DNA of 64,000 nucleotides from Flaviaestuariibacter flavus (GTDB lineage Bacteria; Bacteroidota; Bacteroidia; Chitinophagales; Chitinophagaceae): positions 290,379 to 354,378 of the forward strand of contig NZ_SJZI01000002.1 of NCBI RefSeq assembly GCF_004337505.1. Direction: 5' to 3'. The translations under genes were made by a program, and so were the position numbers. Below, piece by piece: positions 51,112 to 60,700 of this stretch (positions within the stretch are counted from its first letter, which is position 1; the number at the start of each line of letters is the position of its first letter). A model generated the notes under the pieces. The model saw only the letters and a list, made by a program, of their open reading frames with translations, ran no database searches and was not told where the DNA came from.

Positions 51112-52278
51112 TCAATAACGAATTTCGGTACCGGCAGTCCGCAGCACCACTTCCTTTTTAACAGAACTTTCCACCCGGCCGATCACCTGCGCCGCGATGC
51201 CATAGTGGCGGGCGATAGCGATCAGCGCCTCGGCGGCCTTCTCACTGGTATATACTTCAAGGCGTATGCCCATATTGAAGACCTGGTACATTTCGCGCTC
51301 GTCGGAACCACTGCAGGTCTGGATGAGCCGGAAGATCTCCGGAGGCGCGGGCAGGTTGTCCTTGACCACGGCCACGCCATCCGGCAGGTATTTGGCACAC
51401 TTGGTCTGACCACCGCCGCTGCAGTGGATCAGCCCGTGAATCTGGTCGAAATGCTCTTCGATCATTGTGCGCACTACCGGCGCGAACGTGCGTGTCGGCG
51501 AAAGCAACAGGCTGCCCACGGTGCAAAGCTGCCCTTCCACAGGCAGCGTATCCGTAAGCCGGTGCTGGCCGATGTACACGACTTCTTCCGGAACCAGGTC
51601 GTCGAAGGTTTCGGGGAAGGTTTTATAATGCTTGTGCAGCACATCATGGCGGGCACTCGTAAGTCCGTTCGACCCGATGCCGCTGTTATAAGCCTGTTCG
51701 TAGCCGGCCTGCCCGTCGCTGGCGAGACCGACAATCACCTGCCCGGCTGCAATTTTTTCATTGGTAATAAGCGCCGACTTGCGCCAGCGGGCAGCCATTG
51801 TTCCGTTCACGGCTACCGTGCGAACCACGTCGCCTACGTCGGCGGTTTCGCCGCCCAGGAAGGCGATGTTCACTCCAAGGGTGGCCATCGTATCGAGAAA
51901 TTCCTGCGTGCCTTCGATCAGCGCGGTAAGCACCTCGCCGGGTACGCGGTGTTTGTTACGATCAATGGAAGATGAAAACAGCATCCGGTCGTAAATACCG
52001 GTGCAGATAAGATCATCGAGGTTCATCACGATCGCATCCTGGGCGATTCCCTTCCAAACCGAAAGGTCCCCGGTTTCTTTCCAATACAGGTAAGCGAGGA
52101 TGCTCTTGGTACCTGCGCCGTCGGCATGCATGACGTTCACCCAATCGGCGTCACCGCCGAGCAGGTCGGGATCGATCTTGCAAAACGCCCTGGGATAAAG
52201 GCCCTTTGAAAGGTTGCGTGTGGCTGCATGAACATCTTCCTTTTGTGCCGAAACACCGCGTTGCGAGTACAGAGACAT
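51112..52278 (-). CDS. purM: Phosphoribosylformylglycinamidine cyclo-ligase (AIR synthetase)
   Basis: A 388-residue enzyme closing the imidazole ring of purines. Family motifs are VMHADGAGTKSILAYLYWKETG for the ATP/Mg site, MNLDDLICTGIYDRMLFSSSI, LGGETADVGDVV and GLIHCSGGGQTKCAKYLPDG. Bacteroidota PurM proteins have this longer form. The MSLYSQRGVSAQ start at 52278 follows a TAGTTTTG -7 box by 16 nt. ftsE is 21 nt downstream, so the two are probably one operon although unrelated in function. Confidence 0.95.
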   Translation of the reverse strand: MSLYSQRGVSAQKEDVHAATRNLSKGLYPRAFCKIDPDLLGGDADWVNVMHADGAGTKSILAYLYWKETGDLSVWKGIAQDAIVMNLDDLICTGIYDRMLFSSSIDRNKHRVPGEVLTALIEGTQEFLDTMATLGVNIAFLGGETADVGDVVRTVAVNGTMAARWRKSALITNEKIAAGQVIVGLASDGQAGYEQAYNSGIGSNGLTSARHDVLHKHYKTFPETFDDLVPEEVVYIGQHRLTDTLPVEGQLCTVGSLLLSPTRTFAPVVRTMIEEHFDQIHGLIHCSGGGQTKCAKYLPDGVAVVKDNLPAPPEIFRLIQTCSGSDEREMYQVFNMGIRLEVYTSEKAAEALIAIARHYGIAAQVIGRVESSVKKEVVLRTAGTEIRY

Positions 52279-52294
52279 GATGAAGGTATTGCAG

Positions 52295-52302
52295 CAAAAC
52301 TA
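52295..52302 (-). promoter_or_regulatory. -7 box of the purM-ftsE unit
   Basis: The minus strand reads TAGTTTTG, a perfect TAnnTTTG, 16 nt before the ATG. No PurR-like palindrome found. Confidence 0.5.
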
Positions 52303-52430
52303 AGACGAAATGCCTTTGGGTTTGCCGCACTATTTGCCGGGCGCTAAGCGGTTGCATCGCGGGTGCGTGCTGCGGCCGGGAGGATCCTATTGTTCCGGTA
52401 AAGCAAATCGCCGGAAGCCCGGCAGACCAT

Positions 52431-52438
52431 TAACTTCG
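52431..52438 (+). promoter_or_regulatory. -7 box of ribF
   Basis: TAACTTCG, one mismatch from TAnnTTTG, 5 nt before the ribF ATG; a leaderless or near-leaderless mRNA is predicted. No FMN riboswitch. Confidence 0.5.
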
Positions 52439-52443
52439 CGGCC

Positions 52444-53394
52444 ATGCAGGTGCATTACAATCTGGAGGGCTTGCCGCGGTTCCGAAATGCGGTGGTGACG
52501 ATCGGTACCTTCGACGGCGTACATACGGGCCACCAGCAGATCCTCGCTGCGCTCCGGCAGGAAGCAGCAAGCACCGGCGGCGAAACGGTGGTCATCACCT
52601 TTGATCCGCACCCACGCACGATTGTACAGACCGACGCTTCGCTTGAGCTGCTGACAACGCTCCCGGAGAAAGCCGGCCTGCTCGAAGCCCATGGCATCGA
52701 TCACCTGGTGGTAGTTCCTTTTACCCCTGACTTTGCCGCCCAGGATGCGGAGCAATATATTTCCGATTTCCTGGTGCGTCGCTTTCAGCCGCATACCCTC
52801 ATCATCGGCTACGACCACCGCTTCGGCAAAGGCCGGGCGGGTGGCTACGAGCTGCTGGAGCAGTTGCAACACCAGTATGGATACCGCCTTATCGAGATCC
52901 CACGGCAGGTGCTGCATTCCATTGCTATTTCAAGCACTAAGATCCGCACGGCATTGAAGCAGAGCGACGTGGCAACTGCCAACGAGCTGCTGGGCTATCC
53001 CTTCTTTTTTGAAGGCCTGGTGATTCCCGGCGATAAGCTCGGGCGCACCATCGGCTACCCGACCGCCAACCTGCAGTATACCAGCAGCGACAAGATCCGG
53101 CTTGGTGAAGGTGTTTTTGCAGCCCGGGCAATACACGAAGGGCGTACCCTCGGGGGCATGCTGAGCATCGGCAAGCGCCCGACGCTGAATGACGTTGTAG
53201 AGCGCGTGGAGATCAACCTTTTTGACTTCCAGGAAGAAATCTACGACCAGGTCATCCGCGTGGAAGTGCTCAGCTACCTGCGCGGGCAGGAGAAGTACAG
53301 CTCTTTAGACGCGCTGAAAGAACAGCTCCACAGGGATAAGGAAGACTCGTTGCGGATCTTGAGCTCCTGGAAGGAGCACAAGATGGGTGTTTAA
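52444..53394 (+). CDS. ribF: Bifunctional riboflavin kinase/FAD synthetase
   Basis: A 316-residue enzyme making FMN and FAD from riboflavin. The N-terminal nucleotidyltransferase has the HxGH-like motif TIGTFDGVHTGHQQIL and the late SSTKIRTAL; the C-terminal riboflavin kinase domain has LGRTIGYPTANL and GVFAARA. The end overlaps the stop of holA by 4 nt. ATG at 52444 is right behind a -7 box. Confidence 0.97.
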   Translation: MQVHYNLEGLPRFRNAVVTIGTFDGVHTGHQQILAALRQEAASTGGETVVITFDPHPRTIVQTDASLELLTTLPEKAGLLEAHGIDHLVVVPFTPDFAAQDAEQYISDFLVRRFQPHTLIIGYDHRFGKGRAGGYELLEQLQHQYGYRLIEIPRQVLHSIAISSTKIRTALKQSDVATANELLGYPFFFEGLVIPGDKLGRTIGYPTANLQYTSSDKIRLGEGVFAARAIHEGRTLGGMLSIGKRPTLNDVVERVEINLFDFQEEIYDQVIRVEVLSYLRGQEKYSSLDALKEQLHRDKEDSLRILSSWKEHKMGV

Positions 53395-54395
53395 TCCATC
53401 ATCATTTTCACCACCAGTTCCTTCAGCAATTCACCATCGTCGGTGCCGGCATCGTCTACACCAACGCTTTTCAGGTTGTATTGATGCAGCAGCAGGATAT
53501 TCTTTTCTACTGATTGCGGGGAATAGATGCGCGCTGCCTGCTGGTATTCGCGCAACTTCCATTCGTTGATTCCCGACGCCGCGGCCAATGATTTGTTGTC
53601 GGTACCGCCCGGCGCGCTGTGTAGTACCAGCAGCTTGCTGAAGAAGCCGTACAGCGAGGGAAAAACAAGCGGCAGCGGGGCAGCCTTCGGGTTATGGGCG
53701 AAGTAGGTTACGATCCGCATTGCCTTGTAATAGTCGCGGCGTGCCAGCGCATCCTGCAACTCGAAAACGTTGTATTCCTTGCTGATGCCGACAAACTGCT
53801 CGATGTCGTCTTCGGTAATATTATTGCGCCCGGCCAGGTTGAGCGCCATCTTATCGATCTCGTTGCTGATGCGGCTCAGGTCGTTGCCAATGTGATCGAT
53901 GAGCAGCTCGCGGGCTTTCGGGGTGATGGAGAAACCCTTGCTCCGCACCTGCTCGTCGGTCCACGCGGGCAATTCGTTGTCGTAAAGTTTTTTGGTGGTC
54001 AGCAATACGCTTTTTTCTTTCAGCATCTTGGCCAGCTTGGTGCGGCCGTCGAGCTTTTTGCCTTTATACGCAACAAACAGCAGGGTCGACGGCAGCGGCT
54101 TTTCGATATAGCCTTCGAGCTTGTCGATGTCGCGCATCGCCTGTGCTTCTTTGAGCAATACCACCTGTCGCTCCGAGAACATCGGGTAGCGCCGGCAGGC
54201 GTTGACCACCGACGCCCAATCGGCATCGCGGCCGTAAAAAACCGTTTTGTTAAACCCGGCTTCGGCCTCCGAAAGGATGTGGTGCTCCGCGAAATCGATC
54301 ACCTGGTCGATGAAAAAATCCTCGTCACCTTCGAGCCAATACACTGGCCTGGTTTTTCCTTTTTTGATATCGGCAATGATCTGGTCCGCTTTCAT
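53391..54395 (-). CDS. holA: DNA polymerase III subunit delta
   Basis: A 334-residue clamp-loader delta subunit. The N-terminal ATPase-like domain starts IIADIKKGKTRPVYWLEGDEDFFIDQVID, a Bacteroidota variant; the wrench-type core includes YPMFSERQVVLLKEAQAM and NDLSRISNEIDKMAL. Delta subunits lack a true Walker B. It is convergent with ribF and divergent from the coiled-coil protein gene. Confidence 0.93.
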   Translation of the reverse strand: MKADQIIADIKKGKTRPVYWLEGDEDFFIDQVIDFAEHHILSEAEAGFNKTVFYGRDADWASVVNACRRYPMFSERQVVLLKEAQAMRDIDKLEGYIEKPLPSTLLFVAYKGKKLDGRTKLAKMLKEKSVLLTTKKLYDNELPAWTDEQVRSKGFSITPKARELLIDHIGNDLSRISNEIDKMALNLAGRNNITEDDIEQFVGISKEYNVFELQDALARRDYYKAMRIVTYFAHNPKAAPLPLVFPSLYGFFSKLLVLHSAPGGTDNKSLAAASGINEWKLREYQQAARIYSPQSVEKNILLLHQYNLKSVGVDDAGTDDGELLKELVVKMMMD

Positions 54396-54454
54396 TTTAT
54401 TAAGACATTGAGATGCAACTCTTTAACTTTTCTGGCATGGTTTTGTATTACGTG

Positions 54455-54467
54455 TGCGAAATTCGCA
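54455..54467. promoter_or_regulatory. 13-nt palindrome between holA and the coiled-coil gene
   Basis: TGCGAAATTCGCA, a perfect inverted repeat centred on one A, in a divergent intergenic region. It might be an operator, but no repressor can be named. Confidence 0.3.
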
Positions 54468-54515
54468 ACACACTTAACCTACAAAACCAGATTTCTTAAC
54501 TTAAATCGATTCACG

Positions 54516-55523
54516 ATGGCGAACACGAATTATCCCTCCGCTAACGAACCGCAGCAGAACCGTACGACAGGCACGACGACTACTACGAGCTCTTCGAGTA
54601 ACAAGGTCAAAAATATAGCGATTGTGGCATTGGCCGCTGCTATATTAGGTTCCTGGGCGTATTTTCTGAAAGACAGCAACGAGAACAAGGAAACCATCGC
54701 TACAACACAGGTGCAGGCCAATAACGCCATGAGCGCCCGTGACTCCGTGCAGCTGCTGTACAACGAAGCCGCTGTGCGTCTCGACTCGCTCACCGGCCAG
54801 AACAATTCCCTCCAGGGCCAGGTGACTTCGAGCAACAGCGAGATCTCGAAGCTGCGTCGCGAAATTGAATCCATTGTGAGCAAGCGCAACGCCACTTCTG
54901 CCGAACTGCGCCACGCCCGCTCGCTCATTGCTACCCTGAACAACAAGATTGGCAACCTCGAAGCTGAAGTAGCCCGCCTCAACGGTGAAAACCAGGAACT
55001 CGCGGCTAACAACAACCAGCTGAAAGAAGAGCGCACCGTGCTGCAGTCGAACCTGCAGACAACCACTGCCGAAAAAGAAGAGCTCGCCCAGACCGTGGAC
55101 GTAGCGTCGACTTTCTCTGCATCGAACATCCAGATCCATCCCATTGACGAGAAGCGCAATGGCAAGGAAAAAGAAACCACCACTGCCCGCCGCGTCAATA
55201 AGCTGGTGATCACCTTCGACGTGGAGAACCGCGTTGCCCGCTCCGGCCCTGCCGACCTGTATGTAGTGGTAACTGGTCCTGACGGCCAGGTGGTGAATGA
55301 TCCCGCCCTCGGTTCCGGCACACTGACTACCCGCAACGATGGCGACCGCCCCTTCAGCTTCAAAACCACGGTTGACTACGAACAAGGCACCCGCAAGAAC
55401 GTAAGCGTTCCCCTGCGTCGCCCCGAGTTCAAGACCGGCGATTACAAGATCGAAGTGTACCAGAACGGCTTCAAGATCGCCGAAGGTACCCGCTCGCTGA
55501 AGAAAGGTGGCCTCTTCGGTTAA
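54516..55523 (+). CDS. Single-pass membrane protein with long coiled coil
   Basis: A 335-residue protein. A Ser/Thr-rich cytoplasmic N-terminus (to about residue 28) precedes one transmembrane helix NIAIVALAAAILGSWAYFL, then a long coiled coil (about residues 50-205, with LRREIESIVSKRNA and LEAEVARLNGENQEL heptads), and a C-terminal beta domain from about 215 (LVITFDVENRVARSGPADLYV) that resembles an Ig-like domain. I start at MANTNYPSANEPQQ (54516), since 270 codons upstream belong to the antisense of holA. A role in cell envelope structure is plausible but unproven. Confidence 0.85.
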   Translation: MANTNYPSANEPQQNRTTGTTTTTSSSSNKVKNIAIVALAAAILGSWAYFLKDSNENKETIATTQVQANNAMSARDSVQLLYNEAAVRLDSLTGQNNSLQGQVTSSNSEISKLRREIESIVSKRNATSAELRHARSLIATLNNKIGNLEAEVARLNGENQELAANNNQLKEERTVLQSNLQTTTAEKEELAQTVDVASTFSASNIQIHPIDEKRNGKEKETTTARRVNKLVITFDVENRVARSGPADLYVVVTGPDGQVVNDPALGSGTLTTRNDGDRPFSFKTTVDYEQGTRKNVSVPLRRPEFKTGDYKIEVYQNGFKIAEGTRSLKKGGLFG

Positions 55524-55548
55524 TTAACGACAACTCACTACTCCTCAT

Positions 55549-55582
55549 AAGGCCTGCTCTTTTTAGGGCGGGCCTTCTTGTT
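55549..55582 (+). terminator. Terminator of the coiled-coil protein gene
   Basis: AAGGCCTGCTC pairs with GGGCGGGCCTT allowing two G-U pairs, around a T-rich loop, then TCTTGTT. Confidence 0.7.
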
Positions 55583-55788
55583 AACTGGCAAGTCGGTCTA
55601 TTGCTTAATCGGTAAGGCGGCTTGGTGGTTACTTGGTTCTTTAATTACCGGCCCTCCTTGCAGGGGACGTTTCAATAGCCCGCAAAAGCTGCTCTCATAA
55701 GCCGTTCGCATGCGTTATTTATCTCGTAGCCCGCAAGGGGTCGGGTCACCAGAGGCTGCCGGATCGTACTCTGCCTGACGATATCCTA

Positions 55789-55824
55789 AAAAGTAAAGCC
55801 TCCCGGTTGGGAGGCTTTACTTTT
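55789..55824 (-). terminator. Terminator of the TonB receptor gene
   Basis: A 16-bp perfect stem AAAAGTAAAGCCTCCC with GGGAGGCTTTACTTTT around GGTT; A/T-rich ends serve both strands. Confidence 0.9.
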
Positions 55825-55839
55825 ATCAGCAATGATCTC

Positions 55840-58758
55840 TTAGAAGATGTTGTAGCCGAAGGAGGCGTAGTACAGTCCACCAACAGCCGGCGAGCCATAG
55901 CCCGAGCGGTAGTAATGGTTGGTCAGGTTGGTAGCGCCGATACGGAAGATGGACTTCGTGTTGGGCATGCGGTAGGAAACCTGCGCGTCTACCGTGCTGA
56001 ACGCAGGCAGTGTGCCGGTTACGAAAGTACCCTCGTAGAAGTTTTCATCCTGCCACTTCCAGACAATGTTGAAGCCGAAGCCTCTGCCTACATTCTCGTT
56101 GCGGATACCGAGGTTGGTACGGTAGCGGGGCGAGTTGAAGTAGGTAATGGTGCCTTCCGGAACATTATCGAGTTTGTCGGAGAACACGTTGCCGTAAATG
56201 TTGAAGCCGCGGTAGAAGTTCCACTCAGCAGAAACACCCCAGCCGTATGCATTCACATTCTGTGTAGCATTCTGCGCATAGGAGATGGCGCGCGAAGAGT
56301 CGGGGTTCAGCGCACCGGCGGAAGAAGAGGTCTGGGTCTGCACGAGTGCCACGCGGCCCAGGAAGTCTTTGTACTGGCTGTAGTAACCGTACGCATCGAA
56401 GAACAGCTTGCGGCCTACAATGCCTTTGTAACCGACCTCATAAGAGGTTACGCTTTCAGGCTTCAAGGCGCGGGTGCTGTACTCCTGGAGCAGTGCGGCG
56501 TTGCCGGTGGCACGGGCGGCGGTCACCGACTCGGCTGTGAAAGCAGCCTGGTAGCCGGCTTTGCCTTGCTCGAGGTTATAGGCCGAAATGAAGGAGGGCA
56601 GCGCACCGATCAGCAGCGCCGAACCTGTATTCAGGTTGATGTATTGATCCTGGTTGGTGGGGAAACGGTAAGCCTGCTGGTAGGAAAGACGGACGTTGTT
56701 GTCTTTCGCAACCTTCAGAACCGCCGTTATGCGAGGCGTAAAGCGACCATCGAAATTGGTGTGCTTATCGTAGCGACCGGCAGCGGTGATGGTGAGGAAG
56801 TCGCGAAGGAAAGCCTTCTTCAGCTGCAGGTAACCGCCGATCTCTGACGGCTTCAGCGTACCGGCGCTGTCCGCGAAAAGCGTACCCTGCGAGTTCAGTA
56901 CGTATTGCTTGTACTGCACACCGGCAATCACGCCGACCGTCTCATCGAAGCCGGCCATTTTGGAGAGGTTCACCTGTCCTTCGCCGGCCCACAGATCGGA
57001 GCGGTCGAGGAAGCGGGCGCCGTTCACCTGGGGATCACGGCCAAGCGATGCGTTCATCACCGCGTTCTTCAGGTTTTCAAATTCCGGTGTTCCGGGCATC
57101 GGCATGCCGGCGTCGGCAACGCTGCGGGCGGCATTGTGCGCCTGGGCGTTGGAAGCGCCGTTATAGCGGTTCAGGGCATAGGCAACGGCATACTGGGGAT
57201 ACCATGCAGTGCGGCTCGGCTTGAAGCGCTCGTTCATGATACGGCCAACGGCAGTACCTACATACGAGTTACCTGCGTTTTCCTGCGTAGTATAGCCACG
57301 AACGAACCAGTTGCGCGCACGTACTTCGAGTTTGTGCTGCGACATCTTCAGGTCTTTCAGCGAGTAGCGGTCGGCACCGGTATATACGGTTGTGCCCGTA
57401 CCAAAGATCGAGGTGATCGAAGCTTCGATACCCGGTGTGATCTTGTAGTGCAGGCCGGCAGAGCCCTTGAAGTTGATCGTGTTATAATCTACGAGATCGC
57501 GCTCCTTGTAACCGGTACGCGATACGAGCTGGCTGGGATTGCTGCCGTTACGGTTGGTGATATAGAGCGGGATGAATTGCGCCAGCGTTGAGCGGATGGG
57601 CGCAAAAGCGGGGTTGCTGAGGAAGGTGTTCAGCTGCGTCGGGGTAGCGGTCGGGAAGAGCCCAAGAAACTGCTGGGCGATCAGGTTGGCATTGACACCG
57701 GATCCGGCCAGACCGCGACGGATCGCGTCTTCCACACCGAAGGTTACCTGCTGGAGATTGGCGTTTGTTTCGTCGCCATAAACGTTTACACCGTCGTAGC
57801 CCGGGTCGGAGCTGCGGTTACCGGCGACAACACGGCTGGCAACGCTCGTGCGCAGCACATTGTCCTCGTCATACGCACCCCAGTCGTTGGCTTTAACAAA
57901 CTGGGCAGAAACTTTAAACCCGATCTTTTCCTTCCAGGCCTTTCCGTAACGGAAAGACCAGTCGTAGTAAGGCGAGGGCTTCTGGTTGGGATCCTGCAGG
58001 TGCATGATACCCTGCTTCACCTGGGCGCTCAGGCCCTGGAATTTGAAGGGACTCTTTGTATTGATCAGGAGTGTGCCGTTGATGCCACCCGACCCATACA
58101 GGGCCGAAGAAGCGCCGGCGAGCAGCTCGATGTTATCGATGTCCAGGTCGGAGGGCCCGATTACGGAACCAACCGAGAAGTTCAGGCCGGGGGCCTGGTT
58201 GTCCATGCCGTCGATCAGCTGGTTCATGCGGATATTACCGCTCGAAATGAACCCGCGGGTCGTTACCGTGCGGAAGGTGAGTGATGCAGTATGCATATCC
58301 ACACCCTTCAGGTTGTTGAGGGATTCGTAAAGGCTCGGGGCAGGCACGTTGCGCAGGGTGATGGAGTTCATCTTCTCAACCGTCACTGGTGTTTCGAGGA
58401 TGCGCTCGGGAGCGCGGGTAGCCGATACAACCACTTCCTGGCCCAGCATCGAGCTGGGTGCGATGTTGATATTAGCCACGTCGGCTGCGCTGTTAACCGT
58501 GATCTCGCGGCTTTCAAAACCAACGGAGCTCACCACCAGCGTTACCGGCAGCTTGTTTACCGTCAGGCGGAAGTTACCGTTGTCGTCGGTGTAGGCGCCC
58601 TGGGCACCATTCTTTACTGTGATCGATACAGCGGGGACGTTTTCCTTGGAACTGGTGTTCTGTACTTTACCGGTCAATGTGACGTTTTGTGCGGCTACCG
58701 AGAACGATAGCATCACACCGGCAAGCAAAGCGGAGGATGCGCGCAAGCTTTTTCTCAT
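55840..58758 (-). CDS. TonB-dependent receptor with CarboxypepD regulatory domain
   Basis: A 972-residue outer-membrane receptor. Signal peptide MRKSLRASSALLAGVMLSFSVAA, then a CarboxypepD-type domain (TLTGKVQNTSSKENVPAVSITVKN, to about residue 95), a plug with VVVSATRAPERILETPVTVEKM, GVDMHTASLTFRTVTTRGF and AGASSALYGSGGINGTLLI, and a barrel ending in GGLYYASFGYNIF with the expected C-terminal aromatic. SusC-type signature sequences are not clear and no SusD follows, so it is not a typical PUL receptor. Start MRKSLRASS at 58758 chosen over 58836, which adds residues without a signal. Ligand unknown. Confidence 0.93.
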   Translation of the reverse strand: MRKSLRASSALLAGVMLSFSVAAQNVTLTGKVQNTSSKENVPAVSITVKNGAQGAYTDDNGNFRLTVNKLPVTLVVSSVGFESREITVNSAADVANINIAPSSMLGQEVVVSATRAPERILETPVTVEKMNSITLRNVPAPSLYESLNNLKGVDMHTASLTFRTVTTRGFISSGNIRMNQLIDGMDNQAPGLNFSVGSVIGPSDLDIDNIELLAGASSALYGSGGINGTLLINTKSPFKFQGLSAQVKQGIMHLQDPNQKPSPYYDWSFRYGKAWKEKIGFKVSAQFVKANDWGAYDEDNVLRTSVASRVVAGNRSSDPGYDGVNVYGDETNANLQQVTFGVEDAIRRGLAGSGVNANLIAQQFLGLFPTATPTQLNTFLSNPAFAPIRSTLAQFIPLYITNRNGSNPSQLVSRTGYKERDLVDYNTINFKGSAGLHYKITPGIEASITSIFGTGTTVYTGADRYSLKDLKMSQHKLEVRARNWFVRGYTTQENAGNSYVGTAVGRIMNERFKPSRTAWYPQYAVAYALNRYNGASNAQAHNAARSVADAGMPMPGTPEFENLKNAVMNASLGRDPQVNGARFLDRSDLWAGEGQVNLSKMAGFDETVGVIAGVQYKQYVLNSQGTLFADSAGTLKPSEIGGYLQLKKAFLRDFLTITAAGRYDKHTNFDGRFTPRITAVLKVAKDNNVRLSYQQAYRFPTNQDQYINLNTGSALLIGALPSFISAYNLEQGKAGYQAAFTAESVTAARATGNAALLQEYSTRALKPESVTSYEVGYKGIVGRKLFFDAYGYYSQYKDFLGRVALVQTQTSSSAGALNPDSSRAISYAQNATQNVNAYGWGVSAEWNFYRGFNIYGNVFSDKLDNVPEGTITYFNSPRYRTNLGIRNENVGRGFGFNIVWKWQDENFYEGTFVTGTLPAFSTVDAQVSYRMPNTKSIFRIGATNLTNHYYRSGYGSPAVGGLYYASFGYNIF

Positions 58759-58950
58759 ATTGTTTTGATTTAGTTTTGGAACCAACATACGTTGCTTCTC
58801 AGGTGTCGCCCGGCTTCGGCTCGAAGCCTTTGACACCCATACTATTTGTGCGGAAAAATACAGATTCGCACGAAGGTGTTAAAATTTTTATTTCCACCAC
58901 AAAGCGCTCCGGGTGTATAATAATGCACGGCGCGTACCCTTTCCCGTTGG

Positions 58951-58958
58951 TACTTTCG
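58951..58958 (+). promoter_or_regulatory. -7 box of purC
   Basis: TACTTTCG, one mismatch from TAnnTTTG, 4 nt before the ATG. A leaderless mRNA is predicted. Confidence 0.45.
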
Positions 58959-58962
58959 GGGC

Positions 58963-59886
58963 ATGGCTCCGCATACCTTTCCCAACCAGACCGGCTTCTA
59001 CCGCGGCAAAGTGCGCGACGTGTATTTCATCGGCGAAACACAGCTCGTGATGATCGCCTCCGACCGCATCTCCGCCTTCGACGTGATCCTCCCCCGCCCT
59101 GTTCCCTTCAAAGGGCAGGTACTAAACCAGCTCGCGGCATATATGCTTGGGCAGACGCGTGCGATTTGTCCGAACTGGCTCGATGCGACGCCCGCCCCCA
59201 ATGCGGCAGTGGGCAGACGCTGTACGCCGTTCAGGATAGAGGTGGTCGTGCGCGGCAACGTTTGCGGCCATGCCTGGCGTACCTACAATAGTGGTGGCCG
59301 CGTTCTTTGCGGTGTGCTGATGCCCGACGGGCTGAAGGAAAATGACTTTTTCCCGCAGCCGCTGATCACGCCTTCCACCAAAGCCAGCGAAGGCCACGAT
59401 GAGGACATCACCGAAAAAGAGCTGCTGGAGCAAGGCCTCGCAACCAGGGAAGAATGGGAACAGATCAAAGCATACGCGCTGGCGCTATTCGCCCGGGGCA
59501 ATGAGCTGGCCCGCCGCCAGGGGCTGATACTCGCTGATACGAAGTATGAATTCGGAACCTACGGGGGCGCCATCACCCTTATGGACGAAATCCACACGCC
59601 GGATTCATCCCGCTATTTCTACGCCGACGGCTTTGAAGAGCGCCAGCAGCGTGGTGAGAAGCAAAAGCAGCTAAGCAAGGAGTTTGTGCGTGAATGGCTG
59701 ATCCAGAATGAATTCATGGGCAAGGAAGGGCAGACGGCACCGGAGATGACCGACGAATGGGTGCGTGAAATTTCGCAACGCTATATCGAGCTGTTTGAAA
59801 AAGTAACCGGCGAGGCGTTCCGCCCGGAAGCACTCCCCGAGGCAGAAACTTTTTCGCGCATCGAAAAGGCACTTGCGGGCAAATAG
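58963..59886 (+). CDS. purC: SAICAR synthetase
   Basis: A 307-residue enzyme joining CAIR and aspartate in purine synthesis. It begins with FYRGKVRDVYFIGETQLVMIASDRISAFDV, the family's ATP-grasp-like start; PTPIE region is RIEVVVRGNVCGHAW; LADTKYEFGTYGGAITLMDEIHTPDSSRY is the central signature. Longer than E. coli PurC (237) because of C-terminal extensions typical of Bacteroidota and eukaryote-type enzymes. Convergent with hmuV across 43 nt with no strong terminator. Confidence 0.97.
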   Translation: MAPHTFPNQTGFYRGKVRDVYFIGETQLVMIASDRISAFDVILPRPVPFKGQVLNQLAAYMLGQTRAICPNWLDATPAPNAAVGRRCTPFRIEVVVRGNVCGHAWRTYNSGGRVLCGVLMPDGLKENDFFPQPLITPSTKASEGHDEDITEKELLEQGLATREEWEQIKAYALALFARGNELARRQGLILADTKYEFGTYGGAITLMDEIHTPDSSRYFYADGFEERQQRGEKQKQLSKEFVREWLIQNEFMGKEGQTAPEMTDEWVREISQRYIELFEKVTGEAFRPEALPEAETFSRIEKALAGK

Positions 59887-59929
59887 CCGGACAACGAAAC
59901 GGGTTGCCTGGCACCTTGAAACTATCATT

Positions 59930-60700
59930 TCAAAATACAAAGAATGCCTGTCCCTCGGCATCCCGAAGGAGCCGCACCGGGATGTCGAAAACGTCGCCGA
60001 TAATTTCGGGGTCCGTCAGTTCTGTTTTGGGAAGGTCATAGCGAACCTTGCCGGATTTAATAAAAAGGATGCGGTCGGCAAAGCGGAGTGCCAGGTTGAG
60101 ATCGTGCAGTACCGCAATCACCGTATTACCATCGAGACATAATTTACGGGCGGTCTGCAACAGGCTGTGCTGGTACCGCAGGTCGAGGTGCGACACCGGT
60201 TCGTCGAGTAACAGCAGTTTCCCCCGGGCCTCGCTCCCTCCCAGTTGCGCCAGCACCCGGCTCATCTGCACTTTCTGTGCTTCCCCACCCGACAAGGTGT
60301 TGTAGTCACGACCGGTAAAGGCTTCCATCTGCATCGCTTCCAGGCATTCGCGGATCAGCTTTTCTTCTTCAGCCGCCGGGCGGGTGCCGGCATACGGATA
60401 GCGACCCAGGGCCACCACTTCCTGCACGGTGATGGGGAACTGAAGCGCGTAGTGTTGCGACAGTACCGCGCGCTGCCGTGCCCATTCGGCTCGCGCAAAG
60501 CCCATGACCGGCTCGTTATGCCAGTACACAGCGCCGGTGGCCGGCTTCAGCTCGCCGGCAAGCAATTGGAGCAAGGTTGATTTGCCCGCCCCATTCGGTC
60601 CCATGATCACATGAAAGCGCCCGGGTTCGAAGGTGAGCGAGCAAGGCTGTAACAGTGTTGTAGCCCCTACTTTGTAGGAAACCGAGCGTGCGTCAAGCAT
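59930..60700 (-). CDS. hmuV: Heme ABC transporter, ATP-binding protein
   Basis: A 256-residue ABC ATPase of the FepC/HmuV type. Walker A GPNGAGKST, Q-loop, signature LSGGEAQKVQMSRVLAQL, Walker B LLLLDEPVSHLDLRYQ and the H-loop VLHDLN. Overlaps the permease gene by 8 nt. Heme rather than siderophore is inferred from the HmuT signature upstream. Confidence 0.92.
   Translation of the reverse strand: MLDARSVSYKVGATTLLQPCSLTFEPGRFHVIMGPNGAGKSTLLQLLAGELKPATGAVYWHNEPVMGFARAEWARQRAVLSQHYALQFPITVQEVVALGRYPYAGTRPAAEEEKLIRECLEAMQMEAFTGRDYNTLSGGEAQKVQMSRVLAQLGGSEARGKLLLLDEPVSHLDLRYQHSLLQTARKLCLDGNTVIAVLHDLNLALRFADRILFIKSGKVRYDLPKTELTDPEIIGDVFDIPVRLLRDAEGQAFFVF

Larger units (their letters stand above)
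55524..55839. other. Gene-free interval between the coiled-coil and TonB receptor genes
   Basis: About 316 nt with no convincing gene. It holds terminators at 55549-55582 and 55789-55824. Between them, at about 55580-55650, is a degenerate, Thr/Ala-like word repeat of TTGGT/TTACTT/GGTAA type with roughly 7-nt periodicity, similar to other intergenic repeats in the window. No tRNA or recognised RNA found. Confidence 0.6.

Noticed and set aside
53694-54515. N-terminal extension of the coiled-coil protein by 274 residues
   Set aside because: The extra part is antisense to holA; the frame is simply open. The ATG at 54516 begins the coherent N-terminus before the TM helix.
55840-58758. SusC/SusD polysaccharide utilization locus
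   Set aside because: No SusD-like lipoprotein follows the receptor and no hydrolases adjoin it; neighbours are purC and a coiled-coil protein.
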